Origin: Halostella salina | Lineage (GTDB): Archaea; Halobacteriota; Halobacteria; Halobacteriales; Natronoarchaeaceae | Length of the DNA stretch: 64,000 nt | Assembly (NCBI RefSeq): GCF_003675855.1 | Contig: NZ_RCIH01000013.1 | Coordinates: 1-64,000 of the forward strand | Direction: 5' to 3' | Shown here: positions 33,713 through 41,866 of the stretch, piece by piece | Position numbering within the stretch: the first letter of the stretch is position 1 | Layout of the letters: every line of letters begins with the position of its first letter | Notes under the pieces: generated by a model | The model's input: only the letters and a program-made list of their open reading frames with translations | Databases searched by the model: none | Told to the model about the DNA's origin: nothing | Translations under genes and position numbers: made by a program

Positions 33713-34573
33713 TCAGTGTCGGTTCGTGACCGTAACACATACGCGGTCACCCGCCGCGAAGTCGGCGTCCGGACACACTAGTTTCGCGCCGGTGCGATCC
33801 CGCCCGAAAAAAAGCGAGAGGCCGGTGACCGGGTCGCCGTTCGCCGACACCGTCACGTCGTCCCAGGCGACGGTGCGCCCGTCGGCAACGCCGACGCTGT
33901 CGCCGAACAGCGAGACGGACCCGTCCCCACCGCCAGCGAGCAGGCCGCCCCCGGTGTAGTGTGGGAGGCCGCCGTCGAGCACGCCACCGTCGTCAGCGCC
34001 GACGCCCGCGTAGTACGTGTCCGGTTCGGGATGGACGGGCGCGTCCAGAACCACGTACGTCTCCGCCGACTCCACGACCCGCCCGGTCCCGTCCCAGTCG
34101 AGCGGGCGAACGTCCGCATCCAGCGACAGCGGGAGCGACCCCGCGGCGCGATACGGGTTCGCGTCCGGGTCGCGGAAGCCGAGATGCAGGTGGTTGTCGA
34201 CCCACGGAGCGAAAAAGCCCGAGCGAATCATCTCGCCGATCGAGTCGCCGACCCCGACGGTGTCGCCCGGTTCGACGGCCGGGTCGACGTGCAGGACGCG
34301 AGCGACGAGGCCGTCGCCGTCCGGACGCTCGACCGGCGACCGGGACCGGTCCACGTCGATCAGGATCAGGTGGTCGTGCTCGACGGCGTACGGCTGCTCC
34401 GGCGCGGTCACCGTCCGGGTGTCGACCACCTCGCCGGCGACTGGGCTGGGCGCGGTGTTCGACGCCGGGTAGAGGTCGACCGCACACCCCCGGTCGTGGG
34501 CGTCGTACGGCGAGTTGTACAGCGAGAGCCGCGGGTACGGCGAGTCGACTGGCACCGACAGCGTGACGGCCAT
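33713..34573 (-). CDS. M23/LytM-like protein, haloarchaeal hypothetical
   Basis: A 286-residue soluble acidic protein with no signal peptide. The first 150 residues follow the M23 (LytM) peptidase plan: HDRGCAVDLYP (His and Asp ligand positions), APSPVAGEVV, then DPAVEPGDTVGVGDSIG, and the closing HLHLGF (HxH). Archaea lack murein, so a classical endopeptidase role is unlikely. The last 130 residues are beta-rich and unfamiliar. The gene is divergent from the lipoate-ligase-type gene, 51 bp away. Function unknown; a fold-level relationship to M23 is my inference. Confidence 0.6.
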   Translation of the reverse strand: MAVTLSVPVDSPYPRLSLYNSPYDAHDRGCAVDLYPASNTAPSPVAGEVVDTRTVTAPEQPYAVEHDHLILIDVDRSRSPVERPDGDGLVARVLHVDPAVEPGDTVGVGDSIGEMIRSGFFAPWVDNHLHLGFRDPDANPYRAAGSLPLSLDADVRPLDWDGTGRVVESAETYVVLDAPVHPEPDTYYAGVGADDGGVLDGGLPHYTGGGLLAGGGDGSVSLFGDSVGVADGRTVAWDDVTVSANGDPVTGLSLFFGRDRTGAKLVCPDADFAAGDRVCVTVTNRH

Positions 34574-34624
34574 CGTCCGGCGTTGGGACCGAGGCGTTTA
34601 GTCGTCTCGGGTCCAGGAACCGGC

Positions 34625-35302
34625 ATGCGCGTACTGCGGGGCCGCGCGGCAACGATCGACGCCGACCGGGACGCGACGGCTCAGTTGGTGACGGCAGCGG
34701 GCGAGCACGACGAGCGCGCGCTCCGGGTCTGGACGCCTCACCGACAGGTGGCCTTTGGCCGCCGGGACGCCCGGGCGGACGGTTACGAGGCAGCGCGAGT
34801 CGCGGCGGAGGAACAGGGGTTTCCCCCGGTCGAACGCGACGTCGGCGGCCGCGCCGTCGCGTACGCCGGCAGCACGCTCGCGTTCGCGCTCGCGGAGCCG
34901 GTTTCGGACCTGCGCGGCGGGATCGACGAGCGCTACGAACGCGCCACGACGGCGGTCGAACGCGCGCTGCAGCGCGTGGGCGTCGACGCCGAACGCGGCG
35001 AACCGGACGACGCGTTCTGCCCGGGGACACACTCGCTCCAGTGCTGCGGGAAGGTCGTCGGCATCGCCCAGCGCGTCCGGCAGGACGCCGCGCTCACCGC
35101 CGGCGTCGTGGTCGTGGCCGACCGGGAGGGGATAGCCGCGGTGCTGGCCGACGTGTACGCCGCGCTGGCCGTGCCGTTCGACCCCGAGTCCGTCGGCAGC
35201 GTGGCCGCCGCTGGCGGCCCCGCGGACCCCGACGAGGTCCGGAATGCGGTCGAACGCGCGTTCGTCGGCGACGCCGACGCGACGGTCGAGCGCGTGGACT
35301 GA
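34625..35302 (+). CDS. lipoate-protein ligase-type (BPL/LPL) protein
   Basis: A 225-residue protein of the biotin/lipoate ligase catalytic family. Family landmarks are WTPHRQVAFGRRD near residue 36, the RDVGGRAVAYAGSTLAF loop, and the lysine segment CCGKVVGIAQRVRQDA that corresponds to the lipoyl-AMP binding lysine. It is smaller than full-length LplA and lacks the accessory C-terminal domain, as in archaeal two-part ligases. Attachment of lipoate to 2-oxoacid dehydrogenase or glycine cleavage proteins is the likely role, but octanoyl or biotin transfer cannot be excluded. Confidence 0.78.
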   Translation: MRVLRGRAATIDADRDATAQLVTAAGEHDERALRVWTPHRQVAFGRRDARADGYEAARVAAEEQGFPPVERDVGGRAVAYAGSTLAFALAEPVSDLRGGIDERYERATTAVERALQRVGVDAERGEPDDAFCPGTHSLQCCGKVVGIAQRVRQDAALTAGVVVVADREGIAAVLADVYAALAVPFDPESVGSVAAAGGPADPDEVRNAVERAFVGDADATVERVD

Positions 35303-35341
35303 TCCGGGGGACTTACCGACCAGCCCCGCCGAGTGGCACGC

Positions 35342-36631
35342 ATGATCATCGGGTCGGCGACGCTACCGGACGGCCGCGAACGCGACGTGCGGATCGAGGA
35401 CGGAACCATCGCCGCGGTCGGCGGGAACCTTGGCGAAGCGGACATCGACGCGACGGGGAAACGACTGTTCCCGGGTGCAGTCGACGTACACGTCCATTTC
35501 CGACAGCCCGGGTTCCCGCACAAGGAGACGTGGGAAACGGGGAGCCGAAGCGCCGCCGCGGGCGGCGTGACGACCGTCGTCGACCAGCCGAACACCGACC
35601 CGGCGACGGTGACCGGCGCGGCGTTCGACGAGAAGGCGGAACTCGCCCGCGAGTCGCTCGTCGACTACGGGATCAACGGCGGCGTGTCGCCGGAGTGGGA
35701 CCCCGATTCGTTGTTCGAGCGGCCGCTGTTCGCGCTCGGCGAGGTGTTCCTCGCCGACTCGACCGGCGACATGGGGATCGACGCCGACCGCTTCGCCGAC
35801 GCCGTGGCGCTGGCGAGCGACGAGAACGTGCCCGTGACGGTCCACGCGGAGGACGCCGACCTGTTCGACGAGGCCGCGCTGGAGCGGGCCGGCGACGGCA
35901 CCGGTCGCGACGCGGACGCCGACGCGTGGTCGGCCTACCGGACCGCCGCCGCCGAAGCGGCCGCGGTGGAGCGTGCGGTCGAAGTGGGAGCGGACGCCGG
36001 CGTCTCGCTCCACATCGCTCACACCAGCACGCCGGAGGGCATCGACGCCGCCAGCGAGGCGGGCGCGACCTGCGAGGTGACGCCCCACCACCTGTTTCTC
36101 TCGCGGGACGACCTCGACGACCTCGGGACGTTCGGGCGGATGAACCCGCCGCTCCGGAGCGAGGACCGGCGGGAGGCGGTGTCCGAGCGCGTCGCCGACG
36201 GCACCGTCGACGTGGTCGCCACCGACCACGCGCCCCACACCCGCGAGGAGAAAGACGCCGGGATCCGGGACGCGCCGAGCGGCGTCCCCGGCGTGGAGAC
36301 GATGCTCCCGCTGTTGCTGGAGGAGGCCCGACAGGGTCGGCTGTCCTACGAGCGGGTTCGGGACCTCGTGGCGGCCAACCCGGCCGAGATATTCGGCCTG
36401 CCGACCAAGGGCCGGATCGAGGCGGGCCGGGACGCCGACCTCGTGCTGTTCGACCCGGACGACGCCCGCGAGATCCGTGGCGACGACCTCCACTCGAAAC
36501 CCGGGTGGACGCCGTTCGAGGGGCGGACGGCCGTCTTCCCGGAGCTGACGCTCCTGCGCGGCGCGGTCGCCTACGACGGACGGGACGGAGAGCGGTTCGG
36601 CGACGCCGTCGGTGAGAACGTCCGAGCGTAA
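35342..36631 (+). CDS. pyrC: dihydroorotase
   Basis: Catalyses the reversible ring closure of N-carbamoyl-aspartate to dihydroorotate in pyrimidine synthesis. The 429-residue protein has the binuclear metal site pieces DVHVHFRQPG (about 47-56), HAEDADL, SLHIAHTST and TDHAPHT, in order. Allantoinase is the nearest alternative, but the DVHVHFRQPGF and AGGVTTVVDQPNT segments favour dihydroorotase. The ATG at 35342 gives the standard N-terminus; a GTG 9 bases upstream is less likely. It is 39 bp from the ligase gene and on the same strand. Confidence 0.9.
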   Translation: MIIGSATLPDGRERDVRIEDGTIAAVGGNLGEADIDATGKRLFPGAVDVHVHFRQPGFPHKETWETGSRSAAAGGVTTVVDQPNTDPATVTGAAFDEKAELARESLVDYGINGGVSPEWDPDSLFERPLFALGEVFLADSTGDMGIDADRFADAVALASDENVPVTVHAEDADLFDEAALERAGDGTGRDADADAWSAYRTAAAEAAAVERAVEVGADAGVSLHIAHTSTPEGIDAASEAGATCEVTPHHLFLSRDDLDDLGTFGRMNPPLRSEDRREAVSERVADGTVDVVATDHAPHTREEKDAGIRDAPSGVPGVETMLPLLLEEARQGRLSYERVRDLVAANPAEIFGLPTKGRIEAGRDADLVLFDPDDAREIRGDDLHSKPGWTPFEGRTAVFPELTLLRGAVAYDGRDGERFGDAVGENVRA

Positions 36632-36649
36632 CCGTCACCACCCTATCGA

Positions 36650-36724
36650 GTTGTATTCCGTCTATACAACCCGATTTGATGGTACAACCGATTTGGGAGA
36701 TATAAGAGTGTCGCAGTCTTTAAT
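36650..36724 (+). promoter_or_regulatory. AT-rich promoter with repeated TACAAC sites, upstream of SatD
   Basis: The inverted repeat gttgta-N9-tacaac spans 36650-36670. A direct repeat tacaacccgatttg / tacaaccgatttg follows at 36665-36678 and 36683-36695, so three tacaac/gttgta half-sites lie in 40 bp. They are followed by two possible TATA boxes, gatataag (36699-36706) and ctttaata (36717-36724). The second is placed for a leaderless start at the SatD ATG (36750). The pattern suggests an operator next to the TATA box. Confidence 0.6.
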
Positions 36725-36749
36725 AGGTGTACCGCTGAAAAAGCGGCCG

Positions 36750-37388
36750 ATGGAAAAGGCGTTCGTCGTACTTGGAGACGTCGTCGGATCACGTGAAGTA
36801 GCGGACAGGGAATCTCTACAGCTAAGTTTACAGAATTCAATAGAGAAAATAAATAAACGGCACGCGAACGATATCCGGGCGGACTTTTCCCTCCTGAAGG
36901 GGGTCGACGAACTGGGCGGGGTGCTCACTGGGGTGTCGCCGCTGTACGAGGTCATCAAAACGATCTACAGAGGCACCTTTCCGACGGGGGTCAGATTTGC
37001 GGGGGTGTACGACAGGGTGGACGTCGGTAGCGAACAGAACGACGTTGCGGAGATGGACGGGCCGGCCTTCCACCTTGCAGACGGTCTCCTCTCCGACCTC
37101 GACGCCGACGGCCGACTGTTCTCCCTCTATACTGGCGACGATCTGTTGGATGTACTCATAGGAAACTACGTGAATCTTTGCCTGATGCAGATGAACGAAT
37201 GGACGCGCCGTGAGATGGAGATCGTCGACACGTACGAACGGGTGGGGACACAGAACGAGGCCGCAGGAGAACTCGACGTGTCCCAACAGCGCGTGTCGAA
37301 CGTGATCGGAGAAACCAACTGGAAGCAGTTTCACCGAATGGAATCCGATCTGAACGACGCTCTCGCGACCTACGACGAGTTGTTATGA
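36750..37388 (+). CDS. SatD-family protein with C-terminal HTH
   Basis: A 212-residue protein. The N-terminal half (LGDVVGSREVADRESLQ) is the SatD signature, and the middle (GVRFAGVYDRVDVG, then MDGPAFHLADG) also fits. The last 60 residues include a clear helix-turn-helix (TQNEAAGELDVSQQRVSNVI) of sigma region 4 or MarR style, so it can plausibly bind DNA. The codon use and GC of the start region are lower than the surroundings. It overlaps the small membrane protein gene by 4 bases (ATGA). In bacteria SatD is typically next to a DUF3307 membrane protein; the pair here looks equivalent. The molecular role is not known. Confidence 0.75.
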   Translation: MEKAFVVLGDVVGSREVADRESLQLSLQNSIEKINKRHANDIRADFSLLKGVDELGGVLTGVSPLYEVIKTIYRGTFPTGVRFAGVYDRVDVGSEQNDVAEMDGPAFHLADGLLSDLDADGRLFSLYTGDDLLDVLIGNYVNLCLMQMNEWTRREMEIVDTYERVGTQNEAAGELDVSQQRVSNVIGETNWKQFHRMESDLNDALATYDELL

Positions 37389-37744
37389 TCGGGATTCCGA
37401 TGTCTGGGTCCCCCGTTCTCGTCGCCGGCGGCGTTTTCCTCCTGGCGACCAGCGGCTGGGTACTCGAATCGGTCCTCAATCACCTCCTCGAGGAGAACCC
37501 GACCGAAAACCTCGACAAGACCCAGCGGGACACCGGACGGATCATCGGCAAGTGCGAGAACGTGTTGGTGTATCTCTTCATGGTACTGGGGGCGTACACC
37601 GCGCTCGGACTGATCTTCGCCGCTAAGTCGTTGGTCCGGAAGGAGGACATCGACAGCGACGACACGTCGTACTACCTGACCGGCACGCTCGTGAACTTCA
37701 CGTACTCCATCGTGGTTGCAGTCGTCTTCCGGACGGTCGCCTGA
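37385..37744 (+). CDS. small membrane protein paired with SatD
   Basis: A 119-residue protein with three hydrophobic segments (about residues 10-30, 55-78 and 95-117) and a charged loop after the first (LEENPTENLDKTQRD). Translation is coupled to SatD through a 4-base overlap. It may be the haloarchaeal counterpart of the DUF3307-type partner that accompanies SatD elsewhere, but the similarity I can see is limited to arrangement and topology. Confidence 0.6.
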   Translation: MIGIPMSGSPVLVAGGVFLLATSGWVLESVLNHLLEENPTENLDKTQRDTGRIIGKCENVLVYLFMVLGAYTALGLIFAAKSLVRKEDIDSDDTSYYLTGTLVNFTYSIVVAVVFRTVA

Positions 37745-38083
37745 TCACAGCCCCGCGGTCGCGACCGACGCCGCGACCATCACGCCGACGCCGAACCCGG
37801 TGACCCGGCTCATCGCCCGCCGGGAGTCCGATTCGGTCCAGTCCGACCCGGTGTCGAGGTAACGCTGCATGTTCTCGAAGCCGCGGCCGGCCATGACCGA
37901 CCCGGACCAGCCGAGCAGGCCGACCCCGAAGGCGAGCGCGCCGAGCGCGAACACCTGCTCGGTCGCCGTCCGGAGGCCGTCCCGAAGGGCGAAGGCGACC
38001 ACGCCGCCGACGCCCACCGCCACGCCGGCCGCGACGGCGAGGAGGACGCGCCGAGCAGCGGCCCGGAGCCAGGCGGGAAGCAC
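37745..38083 (-). CDS. hypothetical membrane protein downstream of ABC permeases
   Basis: A 112-residue protein with three membrane helices (about 12-32, 42-62 and 92-110) and an acidic soluble loop (about 70-85, RYLDTGSDWTESDSRR). It is a haloarchaeal type I have no name for. It lies 2 bp after the last ABC permease gene and abuts the convergent SatD-partner gene, so it may be the tail gene of the ABC operon without being part of the transporter. Confidence 0.6.
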   Translation of the reverse strand: MLPAWLRAAARRVLLAVAAGVAVGVGGVVAFALRDGLRTATEQVFALGALAFGVGLLGWSGSVMAGRGFENMQRYLDTGSDWTESDSRRAMSRVTGFGVGVMVAASVATAGL

Positions 38084-38085
38084 GG

Positions 38086-39048
38086 TCAGTCGACCGCTTC
38101 CCGCATCCGCGGGTCCAGCGCGTCGCGCATCCCGTCACCCAGGAGGTTGAACCCGAGGACGGTGACGGCCAGGAACAGGCCGGGGAAGAACGACCACCAC
38201 CACACCCCGGCGAGCAGGCCGTTGCGGACGCCGTTCGAGAGCATCAGCCCCCACGACGGCGTGCCGGCCTGCGCGCCGAAGCCCAGGAACGACAGGGCCG
38301 CCAGGTCGATGATCGCCAGCCCGAAGTTGAGCGTGCTCTGGACGGTGATGGGCGCGAGCGAGTTCGGCAGGACGTGCCGGACGAGCACACGCGCGTCGCG
38401 CGCGCCGAGCGCCACGGAGGCGTCGATGTACTCGTCCTCGAGCACCTTCAGCGCCGCCCCGCGGACGACACGGGCGAAGCGGGGCGTGTACACCAGCGTC
38501 AGCGCGAGGACGGCCTTCCAGAGGCCGACGCCGAAGATGGCCACCAGCGCGAGCGCCAGCAGGAGCGACGGGAACGAGAGCAGCACGTCCATCGTCCGCA
38601 TGATCACGTTGTCGACCCAGCCGCCGTAGTAGGCGGCGATGATGCCGAGCCCGACGCCCAGCGTCGTCGACGCGGCGACCGTGACGGTGCCGTACTTCAG
38701 CGCCAGCCACGCCCCGTACTGGGTGCGCAGGAACACGTCGCGGGCCTGGATGTCCGTCCCGAACGGGTGCGGACACGACCCGGCGTTGCCGAGCGAGTCC
38801 GTGACCGTCCGGCTGCCACAGGGTCCGTCGAGCTGTGGGTTGGAGCCGAGCGCGGTGTCGCTGATCGCGCCGAGGTCGATGAACAGCCGCGAGTAGAGCG
38901 CGGTGACGACCATCGCGAGGATGATGATGAGGCCGAAGACGGCCAGACGGTTCGACAGGAGTTCGGAGAGGAACGGCGACGCCCGCAGCCTGTCGATCAG
39001 GCCCCGGCTCGCGCGCTCCTCGGCGGCGGATTCGGTGTCCGTGCTCAT
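38086..39048 (-). CDS. peptide/nickel-type ABC permease (DppC-like)
   Basis: The second transmembrane subunit of a peptide-type importer, 320 residues, with an N-terminal OppC-like helix (about 33-53), a periplasmic-side loop of about 60 residues with a probable disulphide (CGSRTVTDSLGNAGSC), and five further helices. The EAA-type coupling motif EYIDASVALGARDARVLVRH is present. Its start overlaps the stop of the DppB-like gene by 4 bases. It forms the pore with that subunit and is energised by the fused ATPase at 41867-44374. Confidence 0.92.
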   Translation of the reverse strand: MSTDTESAAEERASRGLIDRLRASPFLSELLSNRLAVFGLIIILAMVVTALYSRLFIDLGAISDTALGSNPQLDGPCGSRTVTDSLGNAGSCPHPFGTDIQARDVFLRTQYGAWLALKYGTVTVAASTTLGVGLGIIAAYYGGWVDNVIMRTMDVLLSFPSLLLALALVAIFGVGLWKAVLALTLVYTPRFARVVRGAALKVLEDEYIDASVALGARDARVLVRHVLPNSLAPITVQSTLNFGLAIIDLAALSFLGFGAQAGTPSWGLMLSNGVRNGLLAGVWWWSFFPGLFLAVTVLGFNLLGDGMRDALDPRMREAVD

Positions 39049-40058
39049 TGTTCGATCCTCGGGTCGAGATACGAGTAGGTCAGGTCGACGAGCAGGTTCA
39101 CCAGCGTGAACACGAACGCGAAGATCAGGACGGTCCCCTGCACGAGCGGGTAGTCACCGTCCCGGATGGCGTCGACCAGTAGCTGGCCGATGCCGGGGAT
39201 GGCAAACACCGTCTCGGTCAGCACCGCGCCGCCGAGCAGGCTGCCGAACTGGATGCCGATGACGGTCACCACGGGGATCAGGGCGTTGCGGAACCCGTGT
39301 TTCATCAGCGTGATCTTCGTGCCCTGGCCCTTCGCGCGGGCGGTCCGGATGTAGTCCTGCCGGATCACCTCGAGCATCGACGAGCGCATCATCCGGGAGA
39401 TGAGCGCCATCGAGTAGATGCCGATGACCAGCGACGGCAGCAGCAGGTGGTGGACCGCCGAGAGGAACGCGTCGTACTGGCCGAGCAACAGCGTGTCGAG
39501 GGTCAGTATCCCCGTCAACTGCGGCACCACGAAGTCCGTGCTGATCCGACCGCTCGTGGGGAACCACCCCAGTTCGACGGCAAAGAGCAGGATCAGCAGC
39601 GGCCCGCTCCAGAAGATGGGGACGCTGATCCCCGCGAGCGCACCGAAGCGGGAGAGGTGGTCGGTGATCGTGTCCTGTTTGACCGCGCTGATGATCCCGA
39701 CCGGGATGCCAAAGAGGATACCGAACAGCTGCCCGTACACGGCGAGCTCAAGGGTGATCGGGAACTTCCAGCGGAGGACGCTGGTGACGGGCTGGCCCCG
39801 GCGGATGATGTAGGACTCGCCCAGGTCGAACTGGAGCAGGTCAAACAGGAACCGGCCGTACTGGACCCAGATGGGGTCGTTCAGTCCGAGCTGGCGCTCC
39901 ACCTCCCGGACGGCCGCCTCGCTCGCGCGCTGCCCGGCGATCACCCGCGCGGGGTTCCCCGGCGAGAGGTGGAGGATGGAGAACACCAGCGTCGCCACTC
40001 CCGCCAGCACCGGGATCAGCAACAGCAACCGCTTCAGCACGTATCGCTTGCTAATCAT
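39045..40058 (-). CDS. peptide/nickel-type ABC permease (DppB-like)
   Basis: The first transmembrane subunit, 337 residues. The N-terminus YVLKRLLLLIPVLAGVATLVF and the LSPGNPARVIAG segment are standard for DppB/OppB. The coupling motif is YIRTARAKGQGTKITLMKHG. It sits between the substrate-binding protein gene (16 bp upstream) and the DppC-like gene (4-bp overlap). The substrate specificity is decided by the binding protein, not this subunit. Confidence 0.93.
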   Translation of the reverse strand: MISKRYVLKRLLLLIPVLAGVATLVFSILHLSPGNPARVIAGQRASEAAVREVERQLGLNDPIWVQYGRFLFDLLQFDLGESYIIRRGQPVTSVLRWKFPITLELAVYGQLFGILFGIPVGIISAVKQDTITDHLSRFGALAGISVPIFWSGPLLILLFAVELGWFPTSGRISTDFVVPQLTGILTLDTLLLGQYDAFLSAVHHLLLPSLVIGIYSMALISRMMRSSMLEVIRQDYIRTARAKGQGTKITLMKHGFRNALIPVVTVIGIQFGSLLGGAVLTETVFAIPGIGQLLVDAIRDGDYPLVQGTVLIFAFVFTLVNLLVDLTYSYLDPRIEQ

Positions 40059-40074
40059 CAGGTGAGCGTGGGGG

Positions 40075-41724
40075 TTAGCTCAGCTGCACCTGATTGAGGA
40101 ACGGCCCGCCGATCAGTTCGACGACGTAGTTCTCGACGTCGGGGCCGACCCCGCGGATCTCCTCGGCGTGGACCATCGGCACCCACGGACACTCCTCGTG
40201 GAAGATCGCGCCGGCCTCCTGGTAGAGCTCCGCGCGCTCGTCGTCGTTGTACGTGGTCTGGCCCTGCTCGACGAGGTCCATGAACTCGCTGTTGGCCCAG
40301 GCGGCGCGGTTCGAGGTGTTGTAGTTCTCGGTGTCCCAGCTCACCCAGTCCTGTCCCTCGGGAACGTCGACCTGCGGGTGGAGCAGGGCGTAGTAGAAGT
40401 TGTCCGGGTCGCCGTTGTCGGTCATCCAGCCGAGGAACGCGGCGTCGTGGTTCCCCTGGCCGGTGTAGCTGAGGTACGACTCCCAGGTCCGCTGCTCGAT
40501 GGTGACGTTGATGCCCACGTCCTCCAGGTAGGAGGCGACCGTCTCGGCGGCCTGCACCGGCGAGGGGTTGTACGCGCGGGGGTTCTGGAACGTCGCCACC
40601 TCGAGGTCGAAGCCGTCGCCGTAGCCGGCCTCCTCGAGCAGGCTCTGGGCCTGTTCGGGGTCGTGCTCGTAGACGCTCAGTTCGTCGTTGTAGCCGAGGA
40701 TATCCTCGGTGATCGGCTGGCTCGCGGCGGTCGCGATCCCCTGGTAGATGCTCCCGGCGATCTCCTCGGTGTCGACCGCGTAGTTCATCGCCTTCCGGAC
40801 GCGCTTGTCGCGGAACGGCTCGAACTGCGCCATGTTCAGCGCGAGGTAGCCGACGTTCATCCCCTTGATGCGGCGGACCTCGCCGCTGCCGTTCTCGACC
40901 TGCGTGAGCGTCTGGGCGTCGAGGCCGTCGATGATGTCGACCTCGCCGGCGTTGAGCGAGGACGCGCGGGTGGAGTTCTCGCTGATGACCTCGAAGACGA
41001 CCTCGTCGACGTGGGGGCCCTCGCCGTAGTAGTCGTCGTAGCCCGAGAGCCGGACCAGGCCGCTCCCCTCGTCCATGGTCTCGAACTGGAAGGCGCTGGT
41101 GCCGACCATCGTCGTCGCGAAGTCGGTCCCGCTTTCGATCTCCGACTTGGGGAGGACGGCCAGGGCGAACACCGTCAGGTTCGCGAGGAACGGTGCGTAG
41201 CGTTTGTTGAGTTCGAACGTCAGCGTGTAGTCGCCGTCGGCGCTGACCTCGTCGACGACGCCGAGCAGGTACGAGCCGTAGATCGACCCGTCCTCCCCGA
41301 CGTAGTACTCGTAGTCCTCGTCGAGGAAGCGCCGGTACGTGGCGATGAAGTCGTCGGCGGTGAACTCGTCGCCGTTGTGGAACGTGACGCCCTCGCGGAG
41401 TTCGAGGGTCGCCGTCGTCCCGTCGAGGCTGAAGTTCGTCGCCAGCGACTCCGTGAGCGCGGATCCGCCCGGCTCGAAGCCGATGAGCTTGTCATACACC
41501 TGATTGGTCACCTTGGCGACCTCGCCGCTGGTGGTCGCCTGCGGGTCGAGCGTGGAGGAGGCCGCGCCGCGACCGTAGGTGAGGGTGCCACCCCCACCGC
41601 CGTCACCATCGCCGTCCCCGCCTTCGCCGACGAGACCGGAGATGCATCCGGCGGTCATCGAAGTCGCTGCTGCGGCACCGCCCGCCGCGGTCAGGAACGT
41701 GCGACGGTCCATATCCTGTGCCAT
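40075..41724 (-). CDS. ABC transporter substrate-binding lipoprotein (family 5)
   Basis: A 549-residue extracellular solute-binding protein of the peptide/nickel cluster. It starts with a Tat signal (MDRRTFLTAAGG) and a lipobox (MTAGC), followed by a Gly/Asp linker, so it is exported folded and lipid-anchored. Family 5 features include LREGVTFHNGDEFTADD and LALNMAQFEPFRDKRVRKAMNYA. Oligopeptide binding is the usual role but sugars or other ligands also occur in this family. A very AT-rich TATA box lies about 31 nt upstream, so it has its own promoter separate from the ATPase gene. Confidence 0.92.
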   Translation of the reverse strand: MAQDMDRRTFLTAAGGAAAATSMTAGCISGLVGEGGDGDGDGGGGGTLTYGRGAASSTLDPQATTSGEVAKVTNQVYDKLIGFEPGGSALTESLATNFSLDGTTATLELREGVTFHNGDEFTADDFIATYRRFLDEDYEYYVGEDGSIYGSYLLGVVDEVSADGDYTLTFELNKRYAPFLANLTVFALAVLPKSEIESGTDFATTMVGTSAFQFETMDEGSGLVRLSGYDDYYGEGPHVDEVVFEVISENSTRASSLNAGEVDIIDGLDAQTLTQVENGSGEVRRIKGMNVGYLALNMAQFEPFRDKRVRKAMNYAVDTEEIAGSIYQGIATAASQPITEDILGYNDELSVYEHDPEQAQSLLEEAGYGDGFDLEVATFQNPRAYNPSPVQAAETVASYLEDVGINVTIEQRTWESYLSYTGQGNHDAAFLGWMTDNGDPDNFYYALLHPQVDVPEGQDWVSWDTENYNTSNRAAWANSEFMDLVEQGQTTYNDDERAELYQEAGAIFHEECPWVPMVHAEEIRGVGPDVENYVVELIGGPFLNQVQLS

Positions 41725-41750
41725 AGGCGGCTATGTGACCACAACTATGT

Positions 41751-41760
41751 ATAAATATAA
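41751..41760 (-). promoter_or_regulatory. TATA box of the substrate-binding protein gene
   Basis: The minus strand reads ttatatttat about 31 nt before the ATG at 41724. It stands out in otherwise GC-rich DNA, implies a leader of about 5 nt, and suggests strong expression of the binding protein relative to the membrane subunits. Confidence 0.65.
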
Positions 41761-41866
41761 CGGACTTACGGCAGGAATTGCCACACAGGGATCGCCCCAC
41801 ATGGCGCGTTTTACTACTGTCGTAGTTCCAGTTCGAGGCCGATACTAAGTTCGTCCGTAGACGGCG

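Noticed and set aside
35333-35341. GTG start for dihydroorotase 9 bases upstream
   Set aside because: The ATG at 35342 begins the conserved N-terminus; the extra three residues have no support.
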